NCBI GenBank assembly: GCA_016169945.1
Contig: JADLSH010000395.1
Coordinates: forward strand, 3,832,501 to 3,896,500
Reading direction: 5' to 3'
Length of the DNA: 64,000 nucleotides
Origin: Trachythela sp. YZ-2020
Lineage: Eukaryota; Cnidaria; Anthozoa; Malacalcyonacea; Clavulariidae
The position numbers were made by a program, and so were the translations under genes. The notes beneath the pieces are model-generated. The model was not told where the DNA came from. It saw only the letters and a program-made list of their open reading frames with translations, and did not search any database. Positions 22,909 to 34,038 of this stretch are shown here, piece by piece. Position 1 is the first letter of the stretch; each line of letters begins with the position of its first letter.

Positions 22909-24417
22909 ATGATTTATATCCCATATTTGATATTAAACCAACTAAAGAAACAGATTAAAAGCCGCCTTGCACCAAAGACCAACATGTTGACATACGACGG
23001 CAAAATATATCGTTGGAATGGCACACTGCCTGACTTAAAGTGCTTTGTGGAAAATACCTTAAATCTTAAAGGCAACTGGAGTTCGCCTGGTGGAGATGCA
23101 AAGCTTTTCTGTTCTGCCGAGTCGAAAATCATCTTGAAATGGTATGGCCTTAAGTCTCAAAAACTCGCGATTCAAGCTGACGATAAACATCACTTAGAGC
23201 AGAAACTCGGAAGCTTGGTGAACTCGCCTGAGGGCAATATGGCCGACAACACGGGAGGAAATAATACAAACACTGACGATGGCGATGCAGCTAATGCTCC
23301 TGAGGTATGTACTTGTACAAACAGACTTATAACTGCTGAAATAGAGGGGGTGAAATTGGATATGACAATATTAGAATCCAGATTACTTTCTCAGGTTTCC
23401 CTAAACGAAGTTGATTCCGATATAAACTCATTACGGAGTAAATTTAAGGATATAGAAATTATTATGCGGCACCAAGAGAAAGCTATCAGTGTTCTTAATG
23501 AAGAAAATCAATTCTTCAAAGCAAGGCTTTTGTCTTTGGAAAACGCATTACTTAGAGTAAACCTTAATGATCATGGGAACAAAGAAAAAGATAAATCGTC
23601 GGTTAATCTTGAACCTACCACGTCTCGTGTCAGTGAACAATTTCCTAATTTAAATAATGGAGATTCGAGCATCAACATTATTGAAACTCCCACACCTCAG
23701 GAAAAAAACCAAATCCCATTAGGTGACAGTCAACAATCTATTGATTTGAATATTAATGACTCTGACCTTAGGATTATTAATGAGTCATCTCCAAAGAAAT
23801 CATTAGTACCGCAGCCGAGAAAGAATTCACTTAGGGAACAGAAGAAATATGTCAGTACGCCGGTGAATACAATCTCGAAGTCCCAATTCAAAATACAACC
23901 GGCAACGAAGAAAGTCAAAAACGATCAACATGACTTACCTTCAAAAAGTTCTACTCATTGCCCCTTTTTAAAGCGCAATGGTCGGTGTCTCAAGGGGAAC
24001 CAATGCGATTTTCTTCACCCTAGACCATCTCCTGCGCCCAAACACCAAATATCTTGCCCGTTTTTACACAGGAGAGGCTTTTGTTTGAAGGGGAACAACT
24101 GTGACTTCCTTCACGATAAATATACGTTGGAAAACACACCGGAACAAACCCTACCAAACTCTTTTTTAACCCATCGCCGAGCTCCAGAAATACGATTTAT
24201 AAATCCGAATTCTCTCCCGCCCCAACAAAATTACTATCAACATCCCTATCGTCCTCCTTTTCCTCGTCCTCCTTCTTACCATACCCCGATTATCCCACCC
24301 CCCTTTCAAAACGCTCCACCTTCAATGCATTACCTAATCCCTCCTCCTTATATGAATTTTCCCAACCCTTATATCCAGCCCCTGATGAAAATTCCCACCA
24401 GGGCCCCACATCAATAG
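22909..24417 (+). CDS. LINE ORF1 protein with two CCCH zinc fingers
   Basis: 502 codons from the first ATG of an open frame; the frame itself opens earlier (after a TAA near 22817), so an upstream start is possible. The N-terminal part is a small unnamed globular region. Residues of about 141-223 are hydrophilic with heptad character, a likely coiled coil for trimer formation. Then come two adjacent C-x8-C-x5-C-x3-H zinc fingers at about residues 351-370 and 383-402 (CPFLKRNGRC and CPFLHRRGFC). The last 80 residues are rich in proline and tyrosine. ORF1 proteins normally coat LINE RNA; CCCH fingers are RNA-binding modules and would fit. It is followed directly by the EN-RT frame. Confidence 0.8.
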   Translation: MIYIPYLILNQLKKQIKSRLAPKTNMLTYDGKIYRWNGTLPDLKCFVENTLNLKGNWSSPGGDAKLFCSAESKIILKWYGLKSQKLAIQADDKHHLEQKLGSLVNSPEGNMADNTGGNNTNTDDGDAANAPEVCTCTNRLITAEIEGVKLDMTILESRLLSQVSLNEVDSDINSLRSKFKDIEIIMRHQEKAISVLNEENQFFKARLLSLENALLRVNLNDHGNKEKDKSSVNLEPTTSRVSEQFPNLNNGDSSINIIETPTPQEKNQIPLGDSQQSIDLNINDSDLRIINESSPKKSLVPQPRKNSLREQKKYVSTPVNTISKSQFKIQPATKKVKNDQHDLPSKSSTHCPFLKRNGRCLKGNQCDFLHPRPSPAPKHQISCPFLHRRGFCLKGNNCDFLHDKYTLENTPEQTLPNSFLTHRRAPEIRFINPNSLPPQQNYYQHPYRPPFPRPPSYHTPIIPPPFQNAPPSMHYLIPPPYMNFPNPYIQPLMKIPTRAPHQ

Positions 24418-24443
24418 CTGATAATTATGGTAACAAATCCTTT

Positions 24444-27185
24444 CTTCCGAATATATTGACTCCCCCGCCCCAGAGGTTACACGTTCATACTATCCCGACA
24501 ATTCTTGTTTGTAATATACGATCCCTTGCTCCAAAATTGATGAATTGGAATGTGTCACTAACCTAAACAGTGCAGACGTTGTCTGTATAACTGAAACTTG
24601 GTTATCTGAAGAAATCCCTGACAATTATGTTCCATTAGCGAACTTCTCTTTGTTTCGTAAAGATCGACCTACACGTGGTGGTGGAGTAGCCATATACGTT
24701 AAGTCACCTATTCAGTGTAAAAGGCTTGTTGTCGATGATCCCCCAGATTTTATAGCTGAAGCCCTATGGTTACAGTTGAGGCCCACTCGCCTTCCAAGAA
24801 CAATATCCTCAATATTAATTGGAGTTATTTACCATCCTCCTCAAGCCTCGACTGACGATAATAGTAAATTATATGACTATATTCAGAAGACTGTTGACTC
24901 ATATCTAGCTGATCACCCTGACAGCCTGATCTGCATTGTGGGTGACTTTAATCCTAACTCGACAAATATTTCTTCGAAGCGCATTAAACGCCAGTGTGGC
25001 TTGACACAAATTGTAGAAATTCTTACTCGGGATACAGGAACCCTTGACTGGTGCTTAACTAATCAGCCGAAATTCATGGCTTCACCTAAACAATTGCCCA
25101 AAATTGGGTCTAGTGATCACTATAGCTTTTTGGTTAAACAAGGTGACTTGACTCGACCTACAGCAAGTAAAGAAGTTATCGTCAAACGTGACACTAGGGA
25201 TAGCTGTATTCGTGAATTTGGCCAATGGATAACATCATTCTCATGGCAAGAAGTTTATACCAAGAATACGTGTCAAAGTAAATTTGAGAATTTTTATCAA
25301 CTTACCAAAGCAATTGATAAACACCTGCCCTCTAGAACATTGCGAGTACATAGCTCTGATAAGCCATGGATAAATACCAAGATTAAGTCCTGGATCAAGA
25401 GAAGACAAAAATGTTTGGCTCAGCATGGCAAGGATTCTCCATTATTCAAGTTATGGAGAAATAAAGTTCAATATGCAATTAAACATGCTAAGAAATCATT
25501 TTATGACACTAGCGTTAAAAAACTAAAGGATACCAATGCGAGTAAATGGTGGAAAGAAGTTAAAAATCTCTCTGGTTTGGCAGATACGAAGGGACAGTGG
25601 TTTCAAAATCTTATTGATGGGGTCACTATAGACACAACTGATAAGTTGTGCGAGAGAATTAATGAGTTCTTCGTTAGTCTTACCTCTGACTTTATCCCAC
25701 TAGTAATGGAGAACATATCTAGTATACCTGTGGAAAATATTTCAGAGGAACTTTTTGTGACAACCTGGGAAGCCTATAATTCTTTGCGCAGCTTGAAGGT
25801 CAGGAAAGCTCCTGGGCCGGATGGAATACCTAACATCGTATTAAAACAATTTGCCTTCGAACTTGCTCCAGTAATCGCAGACATTTATAATGCATCCTTA
25901 CGTGAAGGTTATTTACCACCCTTACTCAAGTGTGCTGCTGTTACCCCATTTCCCAAGAAAAGACCACCTAATGCCATCGAAAAGGATATTAGACCTATAT
26001 CATTGACATGTCAGATTGCCAAAGTAATGGAAGGTTTTACCTTAACTAGAGTTTTCCCTACCATACTACCTCAACTGGATAATAAACAATTTGCTGTAGC
26101 GGGGAAATCTACTGAACAAGCCATAGTATATATCCTTCACTTAGCCTTAGAGGCCCTGGATAAGGCCATAAGGGTAACTGTTCACTGAGATTGTTCTTTG
26201 CTGATTTTTGTAAAGGATTTGATTTGATAGATCACAGGATTCTGTTGGCAAAGTTATCTAAATTTAACATCCACAATAGCCTGTTAAGGTGGATTGGTTC
26301 ATTTCTCCTAGAGAGATCTCAGTTTGTACGCATTGGTAATTCAACATCTATTGTACAAAATATCAATGGGGGTATTCCTCAAGGGACTAAGCTTGCCCCG
26401 ATACTTTTTGCTGTTATGGTCAATGATCTTATATCTACATGGGGCCCAAGAGCTAAATTTGTTGACGATCTAACTACCATGGAGATTGTTCCGAGAAATT
26501 CTCCTTCACTGATGAAATTTACTGTTTCTGATATCCAAACATTTGCTCGGCATAATAACATGAAATTAAATCCAGAGAAATGTAAAGACATGATTGTTGA
26601 TTTCCTTCAGTACAATGCCATTGAATGGCAACCTATCGTTACCGATGGTATACAAATTGAAGTTGTATCAGGGTTCAAGCTACTTGGAGTTTATCTATCT
26701 AGTGATTTAACATGGTCTTTGCATTGTGACTATATAATAAAGAAAGCTAACAAAAGATTATATGCCTTGAGAAAATTGAAGAAGATTGGTGTTTCTAGTG
26801 CGGATATTGTGACTGTATATTGTGCTATTATTAGATCAGTGATGGAGTATGCTTCAGTAGTTTTGCGAATCTCCCACAAATGTTAAGCAATGATCTGGAA
26901 AGAGTTCAAAGACGTGCATTGGCAATTATCTATCCGTCCTCCTCGTATGTAGAAGCTTTATCCTTGGCGGGTATTCAGCCTCTTAGTGTTCGTAGAGATG
27001 CAGCTTGTAAGAAATTTGTTGCAAATATTAAACCAGGCAATCCGCTTTACCCTCTTATCCACAATCAGTTCCCTATCCTGAACCACACCTACTCTTTGAG
27101 AACTGAAAGAATAGACAGACCAACAATAATTCGAACTGATCGATTTCAGAACTTTGTAACAGTTAAATTTAGGGAAGAGTTTTAA
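24444..27185 (+). pseudogene. LINE ORF2: APE endonuclease and reverse transcriptase (CR1/L2-like)
   Basis: The endonuclease reads from CNIRSLAPK with TETWL, GGGVAIYV, VGDFNPN and SSDH motifs. The reverse transcriptase follows with KAPGPDGIPN, FADFCKGFDLIDH (motif A), GGIPQGTKLAPILF (motif B), FVDDLTT (motif C) and LNPEKCKDM. A typical C-terminal ERVQRRAL region ends at 27185. Three single-base frameshifts break it: near 24536 (inside the endonuclease start), near 26186 (just before motif A) and near 26867 (a missing T). Otherwise no stops are present, so the copy is young but dead. The APE-type endonuclease and motif set place it in the CR1/L2/Jockey group; phylogeny would refine this. Confidence 0.9.
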
Positions 27186-27325
27186 TTAGTTATTTATTTT
27201 ATTTTTATCTGTCCATAATATAGTCTTGTATATCGAATATTGTTAATGTTTATATAATTTTAATTTTACTATGATATTACCTGTAATTCAGTTTAATACT
27301 GCAAGAGGTTTTTAATAAACTATTA

Positions 27326-27355
<30 letters not shown>
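27186..27355 (+). other. LINE 3' UTR with AAT-repeat tail
   Basis: An AT-rich 3' region ends in about nine ATA/AAT units (27325-27354). Short microsatellite tails of this kind are usual for CR1/L2-type elements. Confidence 0.75.
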
Positions 27356-27356
<1 letters not shown>

Positions 27357-28123
27357 TCGGTCACAATGTCAATGATCGCGACGGGTATTTTAATAATTTT
27401 GCCCTGACACTTGCGGTCTTCCGTATTTGTAACAAAACCGCTGAAAATAACACCTGTCTATTAATAAAATTTCCCGCCAATATAATAAATCTGATTCGAA
27501 ACATTGCAGGTGAGCCAAGTCCGTCTCTCCCTCCATTCTTGCACCTCGCGCGCCGCTTCGCGGCTAATATAAGACGCGAACACACTAGTATAAATGGTGA
27601 AATTATAATAAGTCGCGACTTATTGTGGAACAGCCTGAACCCCTGTTCTTATTTAAGTCGCGACTTACTAGAATTTGACAATTTATACGAGTGTGTTCGC
27701 GTCTTATGTAAGTCGCGAATGGCCCTATTGTCAGTTCGGATGCTGCACTTGTAGGAGAAATCATTTCAAGAAATAAACCTTGAAATGGAAACTGCATCAA
27801 AAGGAAGTAGAAGAAAATAGCTGAAGATTGAATAATAAAGCAGTGCTTTTTACGATTGTAATAAAGTCAGAAGACAAAAGAAATACGAAAGTTTTGTTGA
27901 TAATATTTATTTCTGTAGCAATGTGAACTGTAAGAACAATTTTCATATGAAAATACTTGACTATTGTATAACAATATTATAGAAGTTCATTAGAGATAAA
28001 TAACGATTGTTCATAAATATTTTTCATGCGCCAATCTTCGTGGAAATGAATCATTCTTTCATTCTTTGTCGTTTGTTTTCTTGCTGCGACTGTTTATGCA
28101 ACTCAATGCAATAGTTATTTCGA

Positions 28124-28453
28124 TTACAATATCATGACTTCTTCCACGATTTCTCTGTAGTTCTGTTTGACAATGGCTTTACATGTCATTCTTGTTTTTA
28201 ACGTCAGTTCACTTGTTGTGCTCGTGCAACTACTTCCAGTGACACAAGGACATTGATCACCCATGATCTGTCGAAATACGTTACATTTACGTCCTTCAGG
28301 AATGAAACGTTTACATCTGTTTCTTGACGTACAACATTCTCCAACACCACAATCAGAACTTGATTCACAACGTTTGTGTACTTTGCCTTCAACGACAGCG
28401 ACAGTTATGACAATAATGAAAAATAGAATTGTTTTTTCTGTAGACATATTCAT
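28124..28453 (-). CDS. secreted ten-cysteine prokineticin/colipase-like protein, copy B
   Basis: 109 codons, identical in protein sequence to copies A and E. It has the same signal peptide, ten cysteines and CPC motif. The DNA differs from copy A at a few silent or flanking sites (for example the Val codon before the last Met-Ile-Leu). The upstream block is conserved past the TATA box to about 28701, where foldback sequence takes over. Copy B lies head-to-head with copy C, 5.6 kb away. Its downstream side continues into the cassette, with AATAAA-type sites on the minus strand near 27910. Function is inferred only from cysteine spacing and secretion signal. Confidence 0.86.
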   Translation of the reverse strand: MNMSTEKTILFFIIVITVAVVEGKVHKRCESSSDCGVGECCTSRNRCKRFIPEGRKCNVFRQIMGDQCPCVTGSSCTSTTSELTLKTRMTCKAIVKQNYREIVEEVMIL

Positions 28454-28543
28454 TTTGTTCAGACCACTTCAAATGTACTTCAATACTATACTTCACTTGT
28501 TAAGTGTTGATGTGAATGATGTCTATTGTCAAGAGTCTCTCGT

Positions 28544-28551
28544 CTTTTATA
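28544..28551 (-). promoter_or_regulatory. TATA box of gene copy B
   Basis: Minus-strand TATAAAAG, 91 bp before the start codon, in the block shared with copies A and C. Confidence 0.7.
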
Positions 28552-28858
28552 CTTCAAGTGAATATCAAAACAAAACAACTTTATTGCCTCAGGCAATGAA
28601 CACACATTGCTTTGCAATGTGAGTACGCTTTCCATTCACGTGAATAAAGATTTTGATTTATTTTACGATAAACAATAAACAAATGTAATATTATACAAAT
28701 AATGAATGTTAATGAGTGTAATGGTAAAAATATTTTCATTCGGTGAAAGATGGAATTTTCCATTTCACTCGGCGACGAGAATCTACTAAGGTGTTATAAT
28801 TAAAGTTTGATATCCACCTCACATTCACGCAATGATCCGCACGTGAATGGATATGAAG

Positions 28859-30383
28859 GGTAAACTGTAGAACATGGAATCTTGGAATCTTTCTATATTA
28901 CGCCAAAATGTATCTCTCGCTAATATATTGATTTCTATTATTTATGGTACAGAATGCGTTACATTCTATACCTTATATATAAGATATTTTCGCAAAGTTG
29001 TCGGCTATTTCCTTAGCTATATATAGTTTTACTTTAAAGCACTTTCTAACACCTTCGCTTTGCGGCAGGAAAGCAATTTCTATACAGGCGCCAGCATAGG
29101 GAACAAGCTCGTTTGCTTTCAAGAATTAACAGCAGTACTATGCCTAGACCGATAAACGATAATGTACGACTCCAATGCTAATGTGGCCGTATAGGTTTAT
29201 AGCCAAGTATAATTAGTACATACGTCCGGTTAATAAATCCAGATAAATCTAAATACATTACAAAGATAATATTGTCACATGTATGCCGGTCGTAGAATAA
29301 ACTGTAAACCAAGAGTTTTTGTTAAAATTGAAAACTCGAGAAATAGGAAATTAACAATGTTTTTGACTACTGAATTTGTAGATTGTTCTAATATTACTTC
29401 CAGAAAGATTTCGCGATATATATGTAATGGAATAAACACTTGAATATTATATCTTGCAATATTTATAATTAGCTAGTATGATGGGCGGAAAGCAGAGTTT
29501 AGTAAATTAAGATTAACAGAAAAATTCGGCAAAAATTATTTAAAATCTATGGGTGCGAGTATACATTTAATTTTCGTCCAGTGAGTTGCTTGACAGTGAC
29601 CGGGCAAGGATTTTTAATACATCGTTTCGTACTCTGGACATCACAAGTTTACAACATGCAAGATTTTATCCTAGATATGATGCTATATAATTATTGTTTT
29701 CCTAATTAAGTCATCCGGAAAGTCTCGGTTTACAGTTCATCCACGACCGACATACATGTGACAATATTATCTTCGTAATGTATTTAGATTTATAAGGATT
29801 TATTAACCGAACATAAGTACTAATTGTACTTGGCTATAAACCTATACGGCCACATTAGCATTGGAGTCGTACATTGTCGTTTATCTGCCTAGGCATAGTC
29901 TGCTGTTAATTAATGACAGGGTGGGTTGGGTTTAATCCCTAAATGGCCCTTCCACCGTAGCTGTGCTCCGTGATGGCGAGAAAAAGGTGGCTGCAATATG
30001 CGCCTAGAAAGCCTTCGACTTGATCACGTTGAGCTGTGTCCTTCGCAATTCAGCTTAGCTCTCAGCTGCAAGTAAGGATAATAAGCACACCCCCTTATTA
30101 TTATTATTCTAAACGAGCTTGTTGACCTTGTTCCCTATGCCGGCGCCTGTATAGAAATTGGTTTCCTGCCGCAAAGCGAAGGTGTTAGAAAGTGCTTTAA
30201 AGTAAAAAAAAACACCTAAGAAACTTGCCGATAATCTTGCGAAAATATCTTATATATAACGCATAGAATATAACGCATTCTGTATCAAAAATAATAATAA
30301 ATAATAGAAATTAAAATATTAGCGAGAGATACATTTTGGTGTAATAGAGAAAGATTCCAAGATTCCATGTTTTGCAGTTTACC
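28859..30383. mobile_element. 1.5-kb foldback element with 10-bp target duplication
   Basis: It starts GGTAAACTG and ends CAGTTTACC, flanked by GGATATGAAG on both sides (28849-28858, 30384-30393). Long inverted arms cover about 28859-29330 and 29722-30383; examples of shared sequence are TTCGCTTTGCGGCAGGAAA and GTGGCCGTATAGGTTTATAG. The right arm carries an extra insertion at about 29920-30112, which includes a dispersed repeat also present near 8426. A spacer of about 400 bp separates the arms. No coding capacity is visible. Its target lies beside the end of the next element, so the two are nested or adjacent. Confidence 0.82.
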
Positions 30384-30457
30384 GGATATGAAGGATGATT
30401 ACGGGCAAAATTCAATATGCCATTTTGCCATTCAATTTGCAATTTAATTGATATCCT

Positions 30458-30590
30458 ATTCGGCTGTTTCGTATTCGGCAAAATCGTATTCGGCTGTTTG
30501 GTATTCGGCAAAATCGTATTCGGCTGTTTGGTATTCGGCAAAATCGTATTCGGCAAAATCGTATTCGGCTGTTTCGTATTCGGCTGTTTA
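30458..30590 (+). repeat. 15-bp GTATTCGGCTGTTTC array, left arm
   Basis: About nine 15-bp units, a mix of GTATTCGGCTGTTTC and GTATTCGGCAAAATC. The same repeat appears at 33607-33771, 44374-44557 and 62384-62650. The FGCLVFGKIV-type open frame is an artefact of a unit divisible by three. Confidence 0.9.
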
Positions 30591-30710
30591 GTAATTTTAC
30601 GGACCGCCGCACGTGAGGTTATTCCTTTATGTCTCGCGCACCAATATAGCAAAACGTCATGTAATCATATTATAATAAAGACACAGGATACACACCAAAC
30701 ATATTATACT

Positions 30711-30846
30711 AACTACTTATTAACCGAAAGTGAGGTCTTTACGGTAAAATATTAAACCGTATTGACCGAGCGATCTACGGCAAGACCGAGGGCGAGGTTT
30801 AATATTTTACCATAAAGACCGAACGTTTGAGGTTAATAAGTAGTTT
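30711..30846. repeat. imperfect palindrome (hairpin)
   Basis: The arms AACTACTTATTAACC...GGTAAAATATTAAACC and their complements (about 30798-30846) surround a short centre. It lies inside an insertion of about 310 bp in the foldback arm, and TAAGTAGTTTATTATATGG is repeated directly just after it. Confidence 0.75.
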
Positions 30847-31023
30847 ATTATATGGCACAACTAGATATGGCACAACAAAATAAGTAGTTTATTATATGGT
30901 TTGTTTTTGTTGTAGGGCATTAAAATTTTCGTAATGCCCCGCAGGGCATTACGTGTTTTCCGAACCGCTGAATAGCCAATCATATCGCGTAAACTACAGG
31001 AACTAGCTCTTGCCATATAATAA

Positions 31024-32745
31024 TACACTTTACTACACCACACACACTATACACACTATAATTATACACTACACACCATACACACCATACACACCATACA
31101 CACCATAAACACTATACACACTGTACACACTGTATAATTACACACCATACACACTGTACACACTGTACACACTGTACACACTACACACTGTACACAATGT
31201 ACACACTACACACACCGTACACACCATACACACTGTACACACTATACACAATATACACACTGTACACACTGTACACACTGTACACACCATACACACCATA
31301 CACACTATACACACCATACACACCATACACACTATAAACACTATACACACTGTACACACCATACACGCCATACACGCCATACACACTATACACACTGTAC
31401 ACACTGTACACACTGTACACACTATACACACTGTACACACTATACACACTATACACACTGTACACACTATACACACTGTACACACTATACCCACTGTACA
31501 CACTGTACACACCATACACACCATACACACTATACACACTATACACACTGTACACACTGTACACACTGTACACACTGTACACACTGTACACACTGTACAC
31601 ACTGTACACACATACACACTGTACACACTATACACACTGTACACACCATACACACTATACACACTATACACACTGTACACACTGTACACACTGTACACAC
31701 TGTACACACTGTACACACATACACACTATACACACTGTACACACTGTACACACTATACACACTACACACTATACACACCATACACACTATACACACTATA
31801 CACACTGTACACACTATACACACTATACACACTGTACACACTATACACACTACACACTATACACACTGTACACACTATACACACTGTACACACTGTACAC
31901 ACTGTACACACATACACACTATACACACTGTACACACTGTACACACTATACACACTACACACTATACACACCATACACACTATACACACTATACACACTA
32001 TACACACTGTACACACTGTACACACTATACACACTGTACACACCATACACACTGTACACACTATACCCACTGTACACACTGTACACACCATACACACCAT
32101 ACACACTATACACACTGTACACACTGTACACACTGTACACACTGTACACACTGTACACACATACACACTATACACACTGTACACACTGTACACACTATAC
32201 ACACTACACACTATACCCACTGTACACACTGTACACACTGTACACACTGTACACACTATACACACTGTACACACATACACACTATACACACTGTACACAC
32301 TGTACACACTATACACACTACACACTATACCCACTGTACACACTGTACACACTGTACACACATACACACTATACACACTACACACTATACACACCATACA
32401 CACTATACACACTATACACACTATACACACTGTACACACTGTACACACTATACACACTGTACACACCATACACACTGTACACACTATACCCACTGTACAC
32501 ACTGTACACACCATACACACCATACACACTATACACACTGTACACACTGTACACACTGTACACACTGTACACACATACACACTATACACACTGTACACAC
32601 TGTACACACTATACACACTACACACTATACCCACTGTACACACTGTACACACTGTACACACTGTACACACTATACACACTGTACACACTATACAAACTAT
32701 ACACACTATACACACTATACACACTATACACACTATTACACTATG
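31024..32745. repeat. 1.7-kb satellite of 9-bp ACACTGTAC-type units
   Basis: Roughly 190 units of TACACACTG, TACACACTA or TACACACCA, with a few 7-bp and 8-bp phase slips. Segments of about 400 bp are repeated at a higher order: the blocks around 31950-32330 and 32370-32650 are near copies. The long minus-strand frames of alternating Val-Cys or Tyr-Ser-Val are artefacts of the 9-bp period. Confidence 0.95.
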
Positions 32746-32984
32746 CACAGGTCCGTTTCCTAAATTGTAAAATTACACTAGTTAATTTGGTCCGAGTCGG
32801 TCCGAAACATTCTGTCTAAAAAATACGTGATATAGAAATTGTCAATAAGAGAAATCAGCTAAAACAACTTTAAAACCCAGAAATATATTTTCCTCTTGAC
32901 TTTTGCCCTGCCGCTTTGTGCGTTCTCTTGGCCTCCCTGAAAATGCAGGAAATTACATTTCCGAAAATTCGTGTATAATATATG

Positions 32985-33450
32985 TAGTATGTATGGTGTG
33001 TATATATAGTGTGCCTAGTGTGTATGGTGTGTATAGTATGTACAGTATAATGTGTATAGTGTGCAAAAGTGTGTACAGTGTGCATAGTATGTATAGTGCA
33101 CAATTATAGTGTGTATACAGTGTGTATACAGTGTGTATACAGTGTGTATACAGTGTGTATACAGTGTGTATACAGTGTGTATACAGTGTGTATACAGTGT
33201 GTATACAGTGTGTATACAGTGTGTATACAGTGTGTATACAGTGTGTATATACAGTGTGTATACAGTGTGTATACAGTGTGTATACAGTGTGTATACAGTG
33301 TGTATACAGTGTGTATACAGTGTGAAAACAGTGTGTATACAGTGTGTATACAGTGTGTATACAGTGTGTATAATGTGTATAGTGTGTATAATGTGTATAG
33401 TGTGTATAGTAGGTATAGTGTGTATAGTATATAATTATAGTGTGTTTAGT
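32985..33450. repeat. opposite-strand satellite of 11-bp TGTGTATACAG units
   Basis: The core (33110-33368) has about 23 units of TGTGTATACAG. Flanks are looser GTGTATAGT repeats. It is the complement-like counterpart of the 31.0-32.7 kb satellite with a different unit length. About 240 bp of unique sequence separates the two. Confidence 0.92.
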
Positions 33451-33606
33451 GTGCGTGGTGTAGTAAAGTGTAGTAATAATATGTTTGATGTGTATCGTGT
33501 GTCTTTATTATAATTATTATATGACATTTTCTTTATTGGTGCGCGAAACATAAAGGAATAACCTCATGTACCGGTCCGTAAAATTACTAAACAGGGCAGC
33601 CGAAGG

Positions 33607-33771
33607 CGAAACAGCCGAATACGAAACAGCCGAATACAAAACAGCAGAATACGAAACAGCCGAATACACAACAGCAGAATACAAAACAGCAGAATACAAA
33701 ACAGCAGAATACAAAACAGCCGAATACGATTTTGCCGAATACGAAACAGCCGAATACGAAACAGCCGAATA
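33607..33771 (-). repeat. 15-bp array, right arm of the foldback element
   Basis: About eleven 15-bp units reading GAATACGAAACAGCC on the + strand, the complement of the left-arm array. They are followed outward by the shared GCAATATGCCATTTTGCCATTC-type terminal sequence in inverse orientation. Confidence 0.9.
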
Positions 33772-33942
33772 GAATATCAAATTGCATCCCATCATGACAG
33801 AATTGTATAATTGCATCAAACTGAATGGCAAAATGGCATATTGCATTTTCGCCGTAATCACCCTTCATAAATGGAAAGCGTGCTCGCATTTTGTTTACTG
33901 CCTGAGGCAATAAAGTTGTTTTGTTTTGATATTCACTTGAAG

Positions 33943-33950
33943 TATAAAAG
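33943..33950 (+). promoter_or_regulatory. TATA box of gene copy C
   Basis: TATAAAAG, 89 bp before the ATG at 34039, in the same GAAGTATAAAAGACGAGAG context as copies A and B. Confidence 0.7.
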
Positions 33951-34038
33951 ACGAGAGACTCTTGACAATAGACATCATTCACATCAACACTTAACGAGTG
34001 AAGTAATTTTGAAATACATTTGAACTGGTCTGAACAAA

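Larger units (their letters stand above)
21402..27566. mobile_element. 6.2-kb TAGACTTG-family composite element
   Basis: The insertion interrupts TTATATAAGACGCGAACAC, which is intact near 14303 and 18183. It is flanked by the 9-bp duplication ATATAAGAC (21393-21401, 27567-27575). The left end begins TAGACTTGG and the right end finishes GGCTA. Inverted pieces are shared by the two end zones: GCCGAGAAGCGGCGCGCGAG near 21449 and its near-complement near 27540, and GACTTGGCTCACCTGCAA at about 21625 with its complement near 27505. A further inverted repeat (ATTCCATGACACGCA and its complement) lies at about 21515 and 21593. A LINE occupies most of the interior. No DDE transposase is visible; the 9-bp duplication is MULE-like. 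Confidence 0.72.
18604..28701. repeat. tandem cassette unit 3 (with gene copy B)
   Basis: The third cassette unit is 10.1 kb long because a 6.2-kb element (21402-27566) has inserted in it. Without the insertion and its duplication it would be about 3.9 kb, close to unit 1. Similarity to the other units ends near 28701. Confidence 0.8.
30389..33868. mobile_element. satellite-bearing foldback element
   Basis: The outer ends are inverted: TGAAGGATGATTACGGGC on the left and GCCGTAATCACCCTTCA on the right. Each arm then carries a 15-bp repeat array, a GTCCGTAAAATTACTAAAC phrase and a matching stretch ending at TAATAAAGACAC. The centre is two tandem arrays in opposite orientation. A palindromic insertion interrupts the left arm at about 30707-31018. 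The flanking bases would allow a TA duplication, but this is not certain. Confidence 0.7.

Noticed and set aside
31138..32748. Long minus-strand frames of Val-Cys-Thr or Tyr-Ser-Val repeats (up to 328 codons)
   Set aside because: They come from a 9-bp satellite with no stop in several frames; no start context, domain or unique sequence.
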